64,000 nt of DNA from Pelagophyceae sp. CCMP2097 (lineage: Eukaryota; Sar; Pelagophyceae), in assembly GCA_026770575.1 (NCBI GenBank), contig MU657170.1, positions 99,627 to 163,626 of the forward strand. The letters run 5' to 3'. The translations under genes and the position numbers were made by a program. Below are positions 1-10,930 of the stretch, one piece after another. The notes beneath the pieces were generated by a model, which was not told the DNA's origin, did no database searches, and was given only the letters and a program-made list of their open reading frames with translations. How positions within the stretch are numbered: the first letter of the stretch is position 1; the number at the start of each line of letters is the position of its first letter.

Positions 1-2147
1 GCGTCCGACGCGTTCGAGGCGATGGTGGAGCAGTCGTCGTCGTCATGCGCGCGGTCGCCGATCAACGCTGCGGCGGCGGCGGCGACGAGGCGGCTCTCGT
101 GGGCAGTGGACGTTTTGATGGGTTGAACGTGGGCAGTGGACGTTTTGATGGGTTGGACCTTCTTCTTCGGGTTTCCCTTGGCCGCGTTCGTCCGCGCCAC
201 GTGATCCGCCGCGGCCTGGAACAAAGCGGAGGACGCATTCGAATTGGTCGTCGAATTGGTCGAAGAGACGGACCGCGCGTCGTCTTCGACGACGGGCGCA
301 TCGATTTTCTTCTGAAAAAAATGTCTCGCCGTCACTTCGGCGCGCGCGCCGGCGGGCGTGCTGAGGCGCTGGCGCGTCAGCTTTTCGGGCGTGTCTTCGG
401 CGTCGGCGAAGAATTCCGCCAAAGCCTGTTGCCTTGCGCGTGCAGTCGCCTGCACAGCGCTCTCCGCCCTCGCTCGAGGTGGCGTCGCCCGCACGTGCGC
501 CGGTGCGTGAGGTTTCGAGTCGTTTTCGGGGCCGGCGTCGCTGTACGAGGCGAGGTCGCGGGTTAAGATTTGGACGAGCTTCTGCAGCGGCCAGCCCTGC
601 AGCCGCAGTAAAGAGAAGCGCTCCGACACGCCGCGCGCGTCGTGCAACGCCTACGTTGCGTCCCGTCGGCGGCCGAAGCGCCCACTTGACGGCTGCCGAT
701 CTTCCGGCTACCTTGCTTCCTCTGACGGGGGCCTCGCCTCCTCTGGCGGGCATCTTCTCCTCTGGCGGGTACCTCGCCTCCTCCGGCCTGCATCTCCTCC
801 TCTGGCGGGGGTCTCGCCTCATCCCGGCCTCAATCTCGCCTCTGCGATGCCGCTCGTGGCGTGGTGCAAATCGCGATGCCAAAGTCTGCCTTTAAAAGTT
901 TGGCCCCAGACGCAGCGCTGCACCGCGGTCACAAGGCGCAGCGCCGCCGCCGCGCGGTCCACGTAGGCGAGCTGCATCTTTCGCGCGTCTGTAAAGTCTT
1001 GCGCGCCGGCGCCGCGGATGGCGAGAACGTTTGTTCTTTGGACGAACGACGCGGCTCGTGAGACGTCCGACTCCAAGCTTGCGATCCACTCAAAGAGTTG
1101 CGGCAGCAGCCGAGCCGACGCGTCGAAGAAGGCTCTCTTCAAGTTGACGTCTACCAAAATGTCAGATTCGAGCTCATTGAACAAAGCAGCGTCCCCAGCA
1201 GGGTCTGCCTGATTCACGCCAGGGGCCTTCTTCAAAACGCAATCTTCAGCGCCGTACAACCCCGTGGCCATCGCTCTCGCGCCGCGCGACCTTGCCCGCG
1301 ATTCGGGCGTTTCTTCGACCGTTTTTTCGACAGAGGGTCCGCATACCGCGTCCTCCAAGTCGGCAATAATCGCCACCGCGTCCTCGTCTCCCACCAGCAA
1401 CGCCGCAGTCGCCGTGACCCTCGACGGTTGCAAGCCGAGCCTCGCACGGACGAGTTCGATTGCATGTGCCGATTCGACTTCGCCGGCGAATGCGCCGTTT
1501 TGGCTATAAGTCACTATCTCGAAAGATTCCTCTCCCAACGTTAAAGTGATCCGATGAGAATGCTTTTCCAAATCCTCGTCTGCGAATTCGAAGCCCGCTT
1601 TCGGCTTCTCCAAATCTGCCGCAGCGACGAGATCCTCCGTCGCGGAATTCGATCGAGCGGCGAAAGTATTCGCCAAACGAAACTCCCTTCTGCGCAAGTC
1701 CGAAGCCGCCCTTTGTAAAGCGCCGTTCTGCACGGAAACGCGATGCACTCGCGCCAACGAAATGACCTCGACGCGGCCCTTTTTGAGATTGGAGCCCACG
1801 GGCTCCGCTTTGGACGGCGCGTCTTCTTTCTTCGGTTTGTCGACAGATGTCTTGCCGACCGGCGGCCCGGGCTTTGGGTCGACCGACGGCCGCGCGTCGT
1901 CTAAAGCCCTCGCGCCGTCGCCGGACGCCCTTGAGCCGTCGCCGGACGCCCTCGAGCCGTCGCTAGACGCCGTCACGTCGTCGAACGCGAACCGCAACAC
2001 CCCATCCACGTACGCAGCAGTCTTCGGCGTCGCCGCCGTCCGGTGGAAGCTCTTCGGCGTAGGGGCGCGGTCGTCTTCCGATGAAGAAGGGTCGTTGTCT
2101 TCCTCCACAAGAGCCTTTTTGTCGGGCGGCCGCGGCCGTCGCTTCAT
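1..2147 (-). CDS. Unrecognised protein, 3' end beyond the window
   Basis: Two exons are visible. The first runs from 2147 to about 912 and the second from 650 to the window edge. The intron (911-651) has a GTCTGG donor and an ACGTAG acceptor and holds short repeats of the type CCTCCTCTGGCGGG. The first ATG in the open frame is at 2147; the frame extends upstream without an ATG, so an earlier exon is possible. The N-terminal half is acidic and Ser/Asp-rich with a repeated ALDD/ASGDG stretch. The middle contains NELESDILVDVNLKRAFF and LLPQLFEWIASLESDVSR, which look helical. The second exon holds two tandem copies of VQPIKTSTAH (30-bp repeat near 107-166). I do not recognise a family. Strongly G/C-ending codons support coding; the exact donor is less sure. 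Confidence 0.6.
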
Positions 2148-2329
2148 CGACCGGCCGACGCTTCCTGCCGACGACACAGGCGTCAGCGTCAGCGTTTTCT
2201 GGAGGACCAAAGCGAAGCAGTGGATCGGCGGGCCTTTTGAGAGCTGGACCTAAGTTTCAGAGGTTGGATCGAATGAATGGTGCTCTCCAAGGACACTTAC
2301 GACTACGCCCTCGCCCTCCCTTAGCCGCG

Positions 2330-2681
2330 GCGCCGAAGCCTCGTGCGGCAAGCTCCCGAAGACGGCGTGCACCGCGCCCGCGTTTAAACGCGCGGACTTT
2401 GAGAGCGAGTGTTTCAACCTAGTCGAGCGCGTGCGGGCCACCGGGAGCCTTGCGAGTCGCAACTGAGTCCACGTCCTCCGGTAACGTACAACGATGCGCC
2501 CTGGGCCCGCTGCACGTCGGCGCCCGCCCACGACGGCATCAAGCCCGGCGAGGCGGCGTGGATGGGCCGCGAGCGCGGCGCGTCGGGCCGCACCGCCGGC
2601 GCCGGCAACGAATACGAGCGTGCGATTATGCGCTCGGCAACGAGCGTGCGTTTAGACACAGTTAAGGGTAAAATGAGGTAA
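2330..2681 (+). CDS. Possible small gene, unrecognised
   Basis: Two stretches have coding-like codon use in different frames. The first, at about 2340-2460, reads CGKLPKTACTAPAFKRADF and then ESECFNLVERVR. The second, at about 2480-2681, reads TYNDAPWARCTSAPAHDG, then AAWMGRERGASGRTAGAG and EYERAIMR. They probably are two exons joined across a short intron near 2440-2480, but no unambiguous splice pair or start codon was found. The TAG at 2322-2324 may be the end of an upstream intron. The frame ends near 2681 beside GAGGTAAAT, which could itself be a donor. The region lies head-to-head with the minus-strand gene at 1-2147. No function is assigned. Confidence 0.3.
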
Positions 2682-2952
2682 ATACCCCAGAAGAAATACC
2701 ATGGGGCCCGCACGGTCGGGCTCAACTTTGTGACAGTCAGAGATGGCGACGTTTTGATCTTGAACCGGCCGCACCGCGCAGCGCTCTCAGCTCGACCCTT
2801 TAGCACCGCACCGGCCCGAGTTTGAGCGCGCAGCTTTCAAAGGGAGGAAGCGTCGCAGGATCGATTCTTGGCAAGACGGCGCTCTTTCAGTCAACGTTGC
2901 CGTCGGCGAGCTGTGAGAGTAGTAGTCCGAGTCGCAGACCGCAACGCGCACG

Positions 2953-4689
2953 ATGTCCACGCCGAAGCAAAAGTCGTGGTACCGCACGTCGACGGGCCAG
3001 CTCTACATCACCTCCGGTGCGTCGCACCCATCCATCGTTGCGCCTCTGGCGGCGGCGGTGCTGCCGCAGGCCTGTCTTGGGTCCTTTCCAAGGGGGGTTG
3101 CAAGGGACCGTGCGGAGGGCAGGGACCGCGAGAGCCTTGCATGGGGCCGTGCTTCAAGGCCGCATGGGACCGTGCTCAAGGCCCGCCCTCGGACCGAACA
3201 AGAACAAGGAGCCATTGGGGTCTCTCATCTCAAAACACCAGGTGTAACTGTGGTCTTCGAGTGTTTCGGCGGTCATCAGTTGGAGTTCGTCAAGATCCTG
3301 AAGCAAACGTCCCACGCGCCGTGAGCGCATCAAGAAGCGAGAGGATGAAATAAGGGGCTTGCGCGGACGAACGGACAGAAGGACGGTCGTTTCTAGGTAC
3401 CCTTCAATCCTGCAAGGCATCGTCGCGACAAAGGGCGTGGCGGGCCTCTGGGACGGCTTCTTGCCGTGGGGTTTGGTGCAGTCTGCGAGTAAAGGTGCGG
3501 TATTCGGTTGGGCCCATTCTACCGTAACGCAACTCGTCGCCGCTCCGGCCAAGGAGTGCTTTCCAGCGTCAATTTGAATAAACCAGACTACGAAAAGGAC
3601 GGCTCGAAAGGACCCTCGATACTGGAGACGGGCCTCGATCTCTCGACGAAAGTCAAAAGAGACGGCCCCTCGAGAGGACTCCGGTTGAAGCCCCTCCTCC
3701 GACTGGGGTCGCGATCGGCACGGACCCGGTCCTTGTATACGGTCCTTGTATATGGTCCTTGAAATGCCCCTTTGAAGCGTCGTGCGCTCACCGCCGTGTT
3801 CAAGGTATGGTGTCGCCGCTTCACTGTGCGACACCTTCGCTGGCGCCGCAGCGGGCGGCGTCCAGGGCTTGGTCCTGTCGCCGACGCTGCTGCTGAAGAC
3901 GCGGGTCATGACGGACCCTGCGTTTAAGGACGCCACGGTGCGTTTTTGAGTTGCACAACGACTGGCGACCCCGAAGAGCCCCCTCGGATCGCGGCATCCC
4001 GTGAAGGGCTCTGCGGGATGAACGCCGATGCCGGCCCTCGTCGAGCAAAAGACTCGACGGCAACACGATAGGCCGGCTCGACGTCCGCGCTGACGTCTTC
4101 CCTCGAGTCGTGCAAGGTCGGCTTTCGTCTCATTTTGAAGGAGGGCGTCCCGACGCTCTTCAAGGGCGCGGGCACGTTTGCCTTAAAAAGGACCGCGGAC
4201 TGGGGGACGAGGTATGCTTTTGTGAACGCCATCGAAGTGTACTGCTTTGGCCTCGGCACGACGCGAAAATCTCTCGCTTTCAAAGAGCGCATCGCCGCTT
4301 CGCTCGCCGGCGGCTTCCTCTCCGCCGCCACCACCATCCCGCTGGACGTCTTGGTAGCGAACATGCAATCCGTGCGTTTGGTGCAACGATTGGAAAGCTC
4401 GCACGTGCCGTTTAGGCCTCTTCCGCCGGCAAAAAGGTCTCCGCCCTCGGAGCGTTCATGGAGCAGTACAAGATCGGCGGCCTGAACCACGTCTTCGGCT
4501 TCGCCACGCGAGGCTTCGTCGTGCGTTAAATGGGCGGTCGTTTTGTTGTCTCGACGTGGGTCGTTTCGTTACCACGCCACCTAGGCGCGCGCGACGCACG
4601 TCGCGCTGACCACCGCCGTCGTCAAGACGCTGACGAGCTACGTCACCGACATCCTCGAGGACCGCGCCGCGGTAGACCGTGTGCGATAG
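2953..4689 (+). CDS. Mitochondrial carrier family (SLC25) protein
   Basis: Six exons: 2953-3020, 3397-3555, 3805-3937, 4108-4371, 4416-4520 and 4585-4689. They sum to 834 nt, a 277-residue protein, close to the usual 300 for this family of inner-membrane metabolite exchangers. Family features seen are GLWDGFLPWGLVQ and KGAVFGWA in the second exon, AGAAAGGVQGLVLSPTLLLK and TRVMTD in the third, LFKGAGTFALKRTADWGTRY, and a PLDVLVANMQ signature of the P-x-D/E-x5-K/R type in the fourth. The third repeat is short, and the protein ends soon after a final helix-like stretch. Introns start GTCGC, GTGCT or GTGCG and end AG. The first intron (3021-3396) carries degenerate GGGACCGTG repeats. The transported substrate cannot be told. 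The start is the first ATG of a frame with coding composition. Confidence 0.85.
3060..3190. repeat. Degenerate short repeats in carrier intron 1
   Basis: Variants of AGGGACCGTG, GGGGCCGTGCTTCAAGG and GGGACCGTGCTCAAGG recur within the first intron of the mitochondrial carrier gene. This is a small example of the intron arrays seen elsewhere in the window. Confidence 0.55.
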
Positions 4690-5084
4690 GCCACCGATCC
4701 CAAAGGGCATCTTTGACCACTACACTATAAAATGCGCAATCAGACTCAACACACGCGCTCAGGACCCACTCACGCAGAGGACGCACGCGGTGGACGACGG
4801 AGCGATGTTGCGACCGATGCAGCTTGGGCGCCCGAGGTATGCCTCGCGAGGGCTCCGCGGAGCGAGTGCCGCGCGGCACTGGCACAAGCAGGAAGAGGCC
4901 CTCTGATCGAAAAAATGCTGCAGTCCGCAGCGGCAACCCGCACGCGGCACCCCGCGGCGGAGATCGGGACGCTCGTCTGCTTCTACCGTGGGAAATCGTG
5001 CTCAGACCTTATGTGCCCCGCCGACAACTCGAGAAGATACGCGCCACGCGATGCGCGTCGGTTCGAGGACTCTAGGGCAAAAAG
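4690..5084. other. Intergenic, convergent gene ends
   Basis: This is the space between the 3' end of the carrier gene (+) and the 3' end of the WD40 gene (-). No coding signal or repeat is evident. A CACTATAAAATG stretch at about 4720 is AT-richer than its surroundings, but no gene follows it. Confidence 0.4.
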
Positions 5085-6278
5085 TCAGACCACGTGCCAG
5101 AGCCGCGCCGTCTTGTCGCTGCTCCCCGTCGCGACGCGCTTGCCGTCGGGCGAGAAGGCGCAGCTGTAGACGTCGCCGGTGTGCTCCTCGATAACCAACT
5201 GCAGCGCGCCCATCTCGGCGTCCCACAGCCGCGCCGTCCAGTCGCAGCTCGCCGTCGCGACGCGCTTGCAGTCGGGCGAGAACGCGTAGCCCGAGACGAT
5301 GCATTCGTGTCCCTCGAGCGTCGTCTGCAGCGCGCCCGTCTCGGCGTCCCACAGCCGCGCCGTCCAGTCGTAGCTCACGACGCGATCGCCGTCGGGCGAG
5401 AACGCGCAGCTAACAATGTGGTCGTGCCCGTCGAGCGTCGTCAGATGCGCGCCCGTCTCGGCGTCCCACAGCCACGCCGTCGCGTCGGTGCTCGCCGTCA
5501 AAATGCGCTCGCCGTCGGGCGAGAACGCGCAGCTGTTAATGGCGCCGGCGTGCCCCTCGAGCGTCAGCAGCAGCGCGCCCGTGTCGGCATCCCAGAGCTT
5601 CGCCGTCTCATCTTGACTCGCTGTCAAGACGCGCGTGCCGTCGGGCGAGAAAGCACAGCAGTTGACGTAGGTGGTATGCCCCTCGAGCGTCGCCAGCGGC
5701 GCGCCCGTCGTGGCGTCCCAGAGCCACGCCGTCCCGTCGGCGCTCGCCGTCAAAATGCGCTCGCTGTCGGGCGAGAACACGCAGCTCTTGATGCAGGAGT
5801 CGTGCCCCTCGAGCGTCGTCAGCAGCATGCCCGTCTCGGCGTCCCAGAGCCGAGCCGTACCGTCGTGGCTCGACGTCAAAATGCGCTCGTCGTCGGGCGA
5901 GAACGCGCAGCTCCCGACCCAGTCGGTGTGGCCCTTGAGCGTCGCCAGCAGCGCGCCCATCTCGGCGTCCCAGAGCCGCGCCGTGCCGTCGCCGCTCGCC
6001 GTCACGTAGCGCGTGCCGTCGGGCGAGAACGCGCAGCACCAGACGGTCTGGGTATGCCCCTTGAGGACTGCCGCGCCTTTCAGAATCAGGTCGTTCCAGA
6101 CGAGCCTGCGCACGGCCGGCGCCACGGCTTGCGAGTCGCGAGCCAATCCTTGCGCGACGAAGAGCGCGTTGGGCGCCGCCGCCAGCCGCAGGATGAGCGC
6201 GAGCAGGTCGCGCTGCTCAAAGACGTCGACCGCCGAAGCGCCGGGGCGCACCGCGACGGGCCGCGCGGCATCGTCCAT
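5085..6278 (-). CDS. WD40 repeat protein with near-identical repeats
   Basis: Intronless frame of 397 residues from the ATG at 6278 (MDDAARPVAVRPG). The frame is open upstream to 6509, but that extension is Arg-rich and has poor codon use. An N-terminal segment (VFEQRDLLALILRLAA) resembles the helical, F-box-like leader of many algal WD40 proteins, though no F-box is claimed. Eight GH-starting units follow (LKGHTQTV, LKGHTDWV, LEGHDSCI, LEGHTTYV, LEGHAGAI, LDGHDHIV, LEGHECIV, IEEHTGDV). Each has CAFSPDG and TARLWDAE-type blades, giving a probable 7-8 blade propeller used as a protein-binding scaffold. The repeats are also highly alike at the DNA level, which suggests recent duplication or gene conversion among units. 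Binding partners are unknown. Confidence 0.9.
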   Translation of the reverse strand: MDDAARPVAVRPGASAVDVFEQRDLLALILRLAAAPNALFVAQGLARDSQAVAPAVRRLVWNDLILKGAAVLKGHTQTVWCCAFSPDGTRYVTASGDGTARLWDAEMGALLATLKGHTDWVGSCAFSPDDERILTSSHDGTARLWDAETGMLLTTLEGHDSCIKSCVFSPDSERILTASADGTAWLWDATTGAPLATLEGHTTYVNCCAFSPDGTRVLTASQDETAKLWDADTGALLLTLEGHAGAINSCAFSPDGERILTASTDATAWLWDAETGAHLTTLDGHDHIVSCAFSPDGDRVVSYDWTARLWDAETGALQTTLEGHECIVSGYAFSPDCKRVATASCDWTARLWDAEMGALQLVIEEHTGDVYSCAFSPDGKRVATGSSDKTARLWHVV

Positions 6279-6717
6279 CGCCACCCCGGGGCGCCGAGGC
6301 CCTCGGCGGGATCTAGTCCTGAGTACGCCGCGTCGGCTTTGCGGCCGGAGCGTCGACCTAGAGAGAAGCCGGTGAGTTGCGGCGCGCGGGTGTTTGGCCA
6401 GCGCGGTATGAACTTTGCGCTTCATAAATCGATCGTTCGTGAGGTGTTCTTCTTCGACATGTATAGTTCGGTGTGGTGCATGACAGTTCATTTCAGCAAG
6501 AAAGGCCAAACAGGGCGGACGCGGGGTCGAACGAGCCTGAGGCTTTTTTGACGTTTAAAGCTCGCCGAACTCACCGAAACAACTCTCAACGGCCAGCATT
6601 CCCTACCGGATGTTGGAATCGGAGAAGGTAATCGAAGTCCCGTCGAGCAAAGGCTCCGTCTCGTGCCCACCGGGCCGGCTCTCTCTTTGCGGTCCGCGTC
6701 GGCGAGCGCGGGGCAAA

Positions 6718-8551
6718 ATGCTGCCGTTGTTGCGAAGAGGACTTATGCCGCGCGGCCGCGCGGTCTGGCCTGGAGCCCTCGCGCCGCGGTTGCCGCGGGC
6801 CGCCGCGCGAGGTTTCGCGAATAAGGTGGCCATGCTCATGAATATGGATCCACGCCTCCTCTCGGAAGAGGACCAGCGGAAGCGCGCTCGCGCGTGGGAG
6901 TTCGCGGCCTGTTCAGACGTGTCCGCGCCCGCGCCGTCGACGACGGGACAACCAAAGGACCGAGACCGCAGCTGGCGGACCACCCTATACGGACCGGGGC
7001 CTCTCTGCGCCCCGAGGCGGTCCGGCCGGGGCCTATACGGCCTCGACGCTCCGCGCCCCTCTCTGGGCCCCGCAGGCTCGGGGCCTCTCCGGCCTTTTGG
7101 GCCTCCGGGCATTCGGGCCTTCGAACTCGAACGTTGTGCGTAGGCCCGTCTCCGGGCGCAACAACGGCGATTTGTGGCGCATCGATGTGCACACAATGCC
7201 ATGTGCGTCTTTACTTGCCATGCCTATTGCGCCGCCGGCGGGCCTTTGGCGGCCTTTGGACACGAAAGGCAGGCGGTACGCGCGTGACGAGCCCGGAGAT
7301 TGCGGCTCACCTCTTGGAGTTTATGTGAGTTGGTCTTTACTTGGTATTTACTTGGTATTTACTTGGTGTTTACTGACGTCCGTCGTCGAGAGGGCGGCCC
7401 GCGCACGCCCCCTCACAGGTGCGGCAAGCGCCTGTCGCACTGCAAGAAGCCGGACAAGATGAACGCAAAGGGGCGGCGGTTTAAGAATCAGGGCGACTCA
7501 TGGCGGAATATCGTCACTTCCCGCGTCGGAAACCCACGTCAGGGCCCGCGGCGGACCCGTAGAGGGCAGAGGGCCTTTGGCGAGGGTGGCTTCGTATACG
7601 GCCGCGGGTTTCCGGTCGGGAGCCCGACGTCGCCGAGTTGAAGTCTTTTGCCACGCTTCTCCACGGGATTTGTTCTCGTCTTTTTCCATTCTTTTCACGG
7701 GATTTGTTTTAGATCGCTCAGTACACGTGCATCGGCTTCCGCGAGCATTTGACAAAGGCGTGCGACTTGAAGATGGTGCCCAACGAGCCGCTGCAGGAGA
7801 TCACGGCCAAATCCGTACGAAAGTACAAGAAGAGCGGTACGTCGAGTGCCGTCCGACGCCTCTGCTGAAAGAGGCCGCAGCTCGACGAGGCGTGGGCGGT
7901 CTCGTTGGAGGGTCATGCAACTCTTTGATGCTTGAAGGCTCGGGTCTTCCGAACTCTTGGATGAAGGCAAACCCGATGCCTCAAGCCCTCGCGCCTCTTC
8001 GACTGCCTTCGTTCGACTGCCATTTTAGGCAAATCGATGCCCGTCGCTGTCCCCAACGGCATGCCGCCGTTCGAAAAGGGCGGCGTTGGCGCCCGCGCCG
8101 GAAAGACGGAAAAAGGAAAGCTCAGAGCTCTCGTCATTTTGCCATGCTTTTACAGGACTTGATAGGTGCGCGACGCGCTGCAGTGGGCGCGCGTGCGCTA
8201 CGCCTTTCTGTACAAGGGCAGTTCCGGCAGCTTTTGGTTCCCCAAGGATCGATGGCAGAATTCTCGAGACGACCTGATTAAATACACAATCCAGGCGCGT
8301 GATTTTGCGATTTTGAGCCGTTTGAGGTTTCTGGCGATTTTCAAGTCTTCTTGCGATTTTCAAGTCCTCTCGAACTTTGGAAAACGGCCACCCCTTTGTA
8401 GGTCAAGGAGGAGCGGGAACGGAAGCGCGCGGCTCAGATCGCGTCGGGAATCCCGATCAAACGGGACCCCGCCCCGTCGACCGTCTATGACAAAGAAGGC
8501 AACGAATCCAGCGACATTACAGACTTCGTCGACGACGACGACTTCGAGGAA

Positions 8552-8590
<39 letters not shown>

Positions 8591-8689
8591 GACGACGATG
8601 ACGCGGGCGCGCCCCGGAAGCCTTCGGCGAGCGCGGGCCGGCCCGCCACCGGCAACACCAAGCACGCCGCGCCGCGGAGCAGGCCCTGA
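6718..8689 (+). CDS. Unrecognised protein with mitochondrial-type leader and poly-Asp tail
   Basis: Multi-exon gene. The first exon (6718-6893) begins MLPLLRRGLMPRGRAVWPG and continues through LPRAAARGFANK, an Arg-rich, acid-free leader typical of mitochondrial import. Further exons are 7144-7202 (PVSGRNNGDLWRIDVHTM), 7273-7324 (VTSPEIAAHLLEFM), from 7419 (CGKRLSHCKKPDKMNAKG), about 7710-7837 (IAQYTCIGFREHLTKACDLK), from 8030 (SMPVAVPNGMPPFEKGG), 8169-8300 (VRDALQWARVRYAFLYKG, FWFPKDRW) and a last exon from about 8400. The last exon encodes VKEERERKRAAQIASGIPIK and a run of about a dozen Asp from a GAC microsatellite (about 8535-8600), and stops at 8687-8689. I do not recognise a domain. The boundaries of the fourth and sixth exons are uncertain. 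An ATG at 6610 is possible but gives weaker codon use. Confidence 0.65.
8535..8600 (+). repeat. GAC trinucleotide microsatellite encoding poly-Asp
   Basis: An almost pure run of GAC codons with GAG/GAT interruptions lies in the last exon of the 6718-8689 gene. Runs of this kind are prone to length change. Confidence 0.85.
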
Positions 8690-8924
8690 CCGGCAGGCGT
8701 CTTGCGGTCCCGAACGTGTAAGCCGCACCCATCCCTTTCGGCGCCGTTTTCAAAAAGACGGGAGGGGTGCCGTCTCTCGACGGGGCCGTTTTGAAAAGGC
8801 GTTTTTGAAAAGGCGTTTTTGAAAAGTTGGAATCGTAAATGGCACACTCCAGACCCCATCTCCGCGCCCCAACCCGTCTCCGCGCCCGTCTCGGTGCCAC
8901 TTCGCAGACGCACGCTGCCAGATC

Positions 8925-10312
8925 GTGCGGGTTCTGAGTTCCGGCGAGTCTGAACGAAGCTGGCTCCCTCTGGTCGCCACGAGGCCGCAAAGGCGGGGTC
9001 TTCGATTACGGTTACGGGCGGGCTCGAGGAGCCTCGCGGGCGCGGGCGAGCGGGAACGATGCCGGCGGTCGGCCGGCGATTGCCGGCGGACGGACGGCGA
9101 TCACGTCGGCCGGCCGGAGCGCGCCGCGCGCGCGAGATACGCCTCGATGTCTCGGGCCATCACCGTGGCGTCGGCGTGCCCCTTGGCCGCAGCGCGCTTG
9201 ACGAGGCGCAGCGCTTCGTGGTGGTCCTGCGGCACGCCGTGGCCTTTTGCGTGACACGTGCCGAGGTTTAAGAGCGCGTTCGGGTGGCCCTGCGCCGCGG
9301 CGAGCCGGAACCACTTGATGGCTTCGGCGTACGACTGCGGCACGCCCCTGCCGCTGCCGAACAATGCGCGGAGATTGGATTGGGATACAGGAGAGCCTTG
9401 CTCGGCCGCGCGTCAGTACCACTGCACAGCGGTCGAGTCCAAAGCGCGGCCGTCTCGGGGTCGATCTTGACGCCTTCCCCAACATCATAGCAATGTCCCA
9501 ATTGATTCTGAGCTGGTGCGTGCCCTTGCGCCGCCGCGAGCTCGTAAAGCTGGACCGCCCGCTTCAAGTTCGTCTTCAGACCAAATGCACCATAACTGTA
9601 CGAGTCTCCAAGCTGCACCTGCGCCTCGGCGTTCCCCCTGTCCGCGTGCTTCTGCAGCCGGCGCAGCCGCTCGGCAGTCGTGGGGGCGGGTGCTCGGCAG
9701 AGTGGGCATCGCTTGTCGTACTGCTGGCACTTGACGGAGCAGTCCTTGCAAATCCTCTTGCAGCAGCAATTGTAGAATATTTGTCGGTTAACTTCGCGTG
9801 GAAGTCGATCGAGGCAGATGGCGCAAGTGCCGCGCCAGCCCTCCGAGTCGTCGTTCGGCGCGCTGGCCTTGACCGCTGCCGTCGCCATCGTTTGAACAGC
9901 CGATAAGCGCGCCGCCGCCTTGGAACCGTCCGCCAATAAGACGTCCTCAGCGATGGCCGGCTCCTCCTTGACCTTTTTCGCCGGCATCAGCTCGTCGAGA
10001 AGCCGGTCCTGGAACGCGGCGGTCATCTGCCTGCAGTGCGCCTTGTGCCCGCCCTCGTTCCAGTCGACGAGCTGGCACTTTTTCGAGCAGTAGTGGCGCG
10101 ACTTGCACCTGGTGCAGTGCTTGCCGCCCGGCGCGAGGCAGACGCAGCACGGCTTGGGCGCGGCGGCCGGCGCGTCGGCCATCGTGGCGGTCCGTCGAGT
10201 GCTGGGCGTTCGCCTCCAGCCGAGTCCTCCACAGGTGCTCGAAGGTTGCAGGGTCGGCCCCTGGACACCACCGGCGAGCGAAGCCGGCAAGGCACACGGA
10301 CGGCCGAGCCTC
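8925..10312. repeat. Segmental duplication, copy A
   Basis: This segment matches 15283-16642 in the same orientation. The match includes the flank reading GTTCCGGCGAGTC..GTCTTCGATTACGG, the whole MYND-RING-Sel1 frame, and upstream DNA through CTGGACACCACCGGCGAGCG. Identity is highest over the first 130 or so codons and their upstream region, and lower in the Sel1 part. That fits either relaxed constraint on copy A or later gene conversion of the 5' half. Confidence 0.85.
9101..10182 (-). pseudogene. MYND-RING-Sel1 protein, broken copy
   Basis: Starts with ATG at 10182 (MADAPAAAPKPCCVCLAPGG). The MYND zinc finger (CCVC..CTRC..YCSKKCQ..HKAHC) is intact, followed by a RING-like finger (CAICLDRLP..CCCKRICKDC..CPLC) and Sel1 repeats. 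Near 9425 the frame breaks: after VKIDPETAALW the Sel1 reading continues only in another frame. That frame also carries a TGA at the position where the paralogue has an Arg codon after ALWY. Downstream, the second frame reads GRGVPQSYAEAIKWFRLAAA to RSGRPT, ending at 9101 exactly like the intact copy. Two lesions make this a likely pseudogene; a truncated 340-frame product ending at 9268 is the alternative. It is one of four family members here. Confidence 0.8.
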
Positions 10313-10713
10313 CCACAGGGGGCGCGTCACTCGAGCTCGGCGAGAATCGCGGTCACGGTGAGTTTCCGGAAGTTGCGAATACAACCATGATCGGTGGGTT
10401 CATTCACCGCGAGCGACGTGAGTCGGCGATAATTTGATGGGACAGACCATGGCAAAGCAAAATGGCTGTCCGGTGCACAATGATTTGATGTCTGGAAGGC
10501 CCCCGCTCCGGCATCTAGGCACAATGGGCAACCGGTTGAGCATTGCAGATAGAGCAGCATTGCAGGAGCCCTCGTCCCCGGTCAGGCATGTGCGCATGAT
10601 GGATTGCCGGAGGGCATGTAGCAGGAGCAAGCATACGCGCTTCGCTTAAGCAGTTGACGCGGCTATTAGAGCCCGCCCAAGCTGCCGTCCACTCAAAGTG
10701 GAGTAAGTCCGAG
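10313..10713. other. Intergenic between copy A and repeat cluster
   Basis: No gene signal. The 18-base string CCCACCGATCATGGTTGT near 14406 recurs here in inverted orientation (about 10382-10400), so small pieces are shared with the area around 14.4 kb. Confidence 0.4.
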
Positions 10714-10783
10714 CCAACGGACCGCAGGATCCAACGGGCGGTTGAGCGCAGCGAACCGTCCGTTGGATTCTGCGTTCCGTTGG
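10714..10783. repeat. Long imperfect palindrome
   Basis: The left arm from 10714 (CCAACGGA..ATCCAACGG..CGGTT) pairs with the right arm ending at 10783 (AACCG.CCGTTGGAT..TCCGTTGG) around a loop of about 8 bases near 10744-10751. It could form a stem of roughly 30 bp. It lies in a gene-free area and may be a foldback or part of a transposon end; no gene relation is visible. Confidence 0.75.
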
Positions 10784-10930
10784 CGTGTGGATTGTGGGCT
10801 TGAGGAAGGAACAGCGCTGGAGTTCCGCCACGCTACTCCTAGGTATGTGCTTACTCGTAGCGCGGCGTCCTTTGCCCTTGGAAAACGTTCGGTCTCTGTG
10901 GCTCCTTGTTTGACTCTGCTCGTCCGCGCC

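Noticed and set aside
5094..6551. 485-residue plus-strand open frame opposite the WD40 gene
   Set aside because: Repetitive Arg-rich translation of the complementary strand of WD40 repeats; a shadow.
6488..6670. Upstream extension of the WD40 protein or a separate small gene
   Set aside because: Codon use is poor and the frame before ATG 6278 is Arg/His-rich without similarity between strands.
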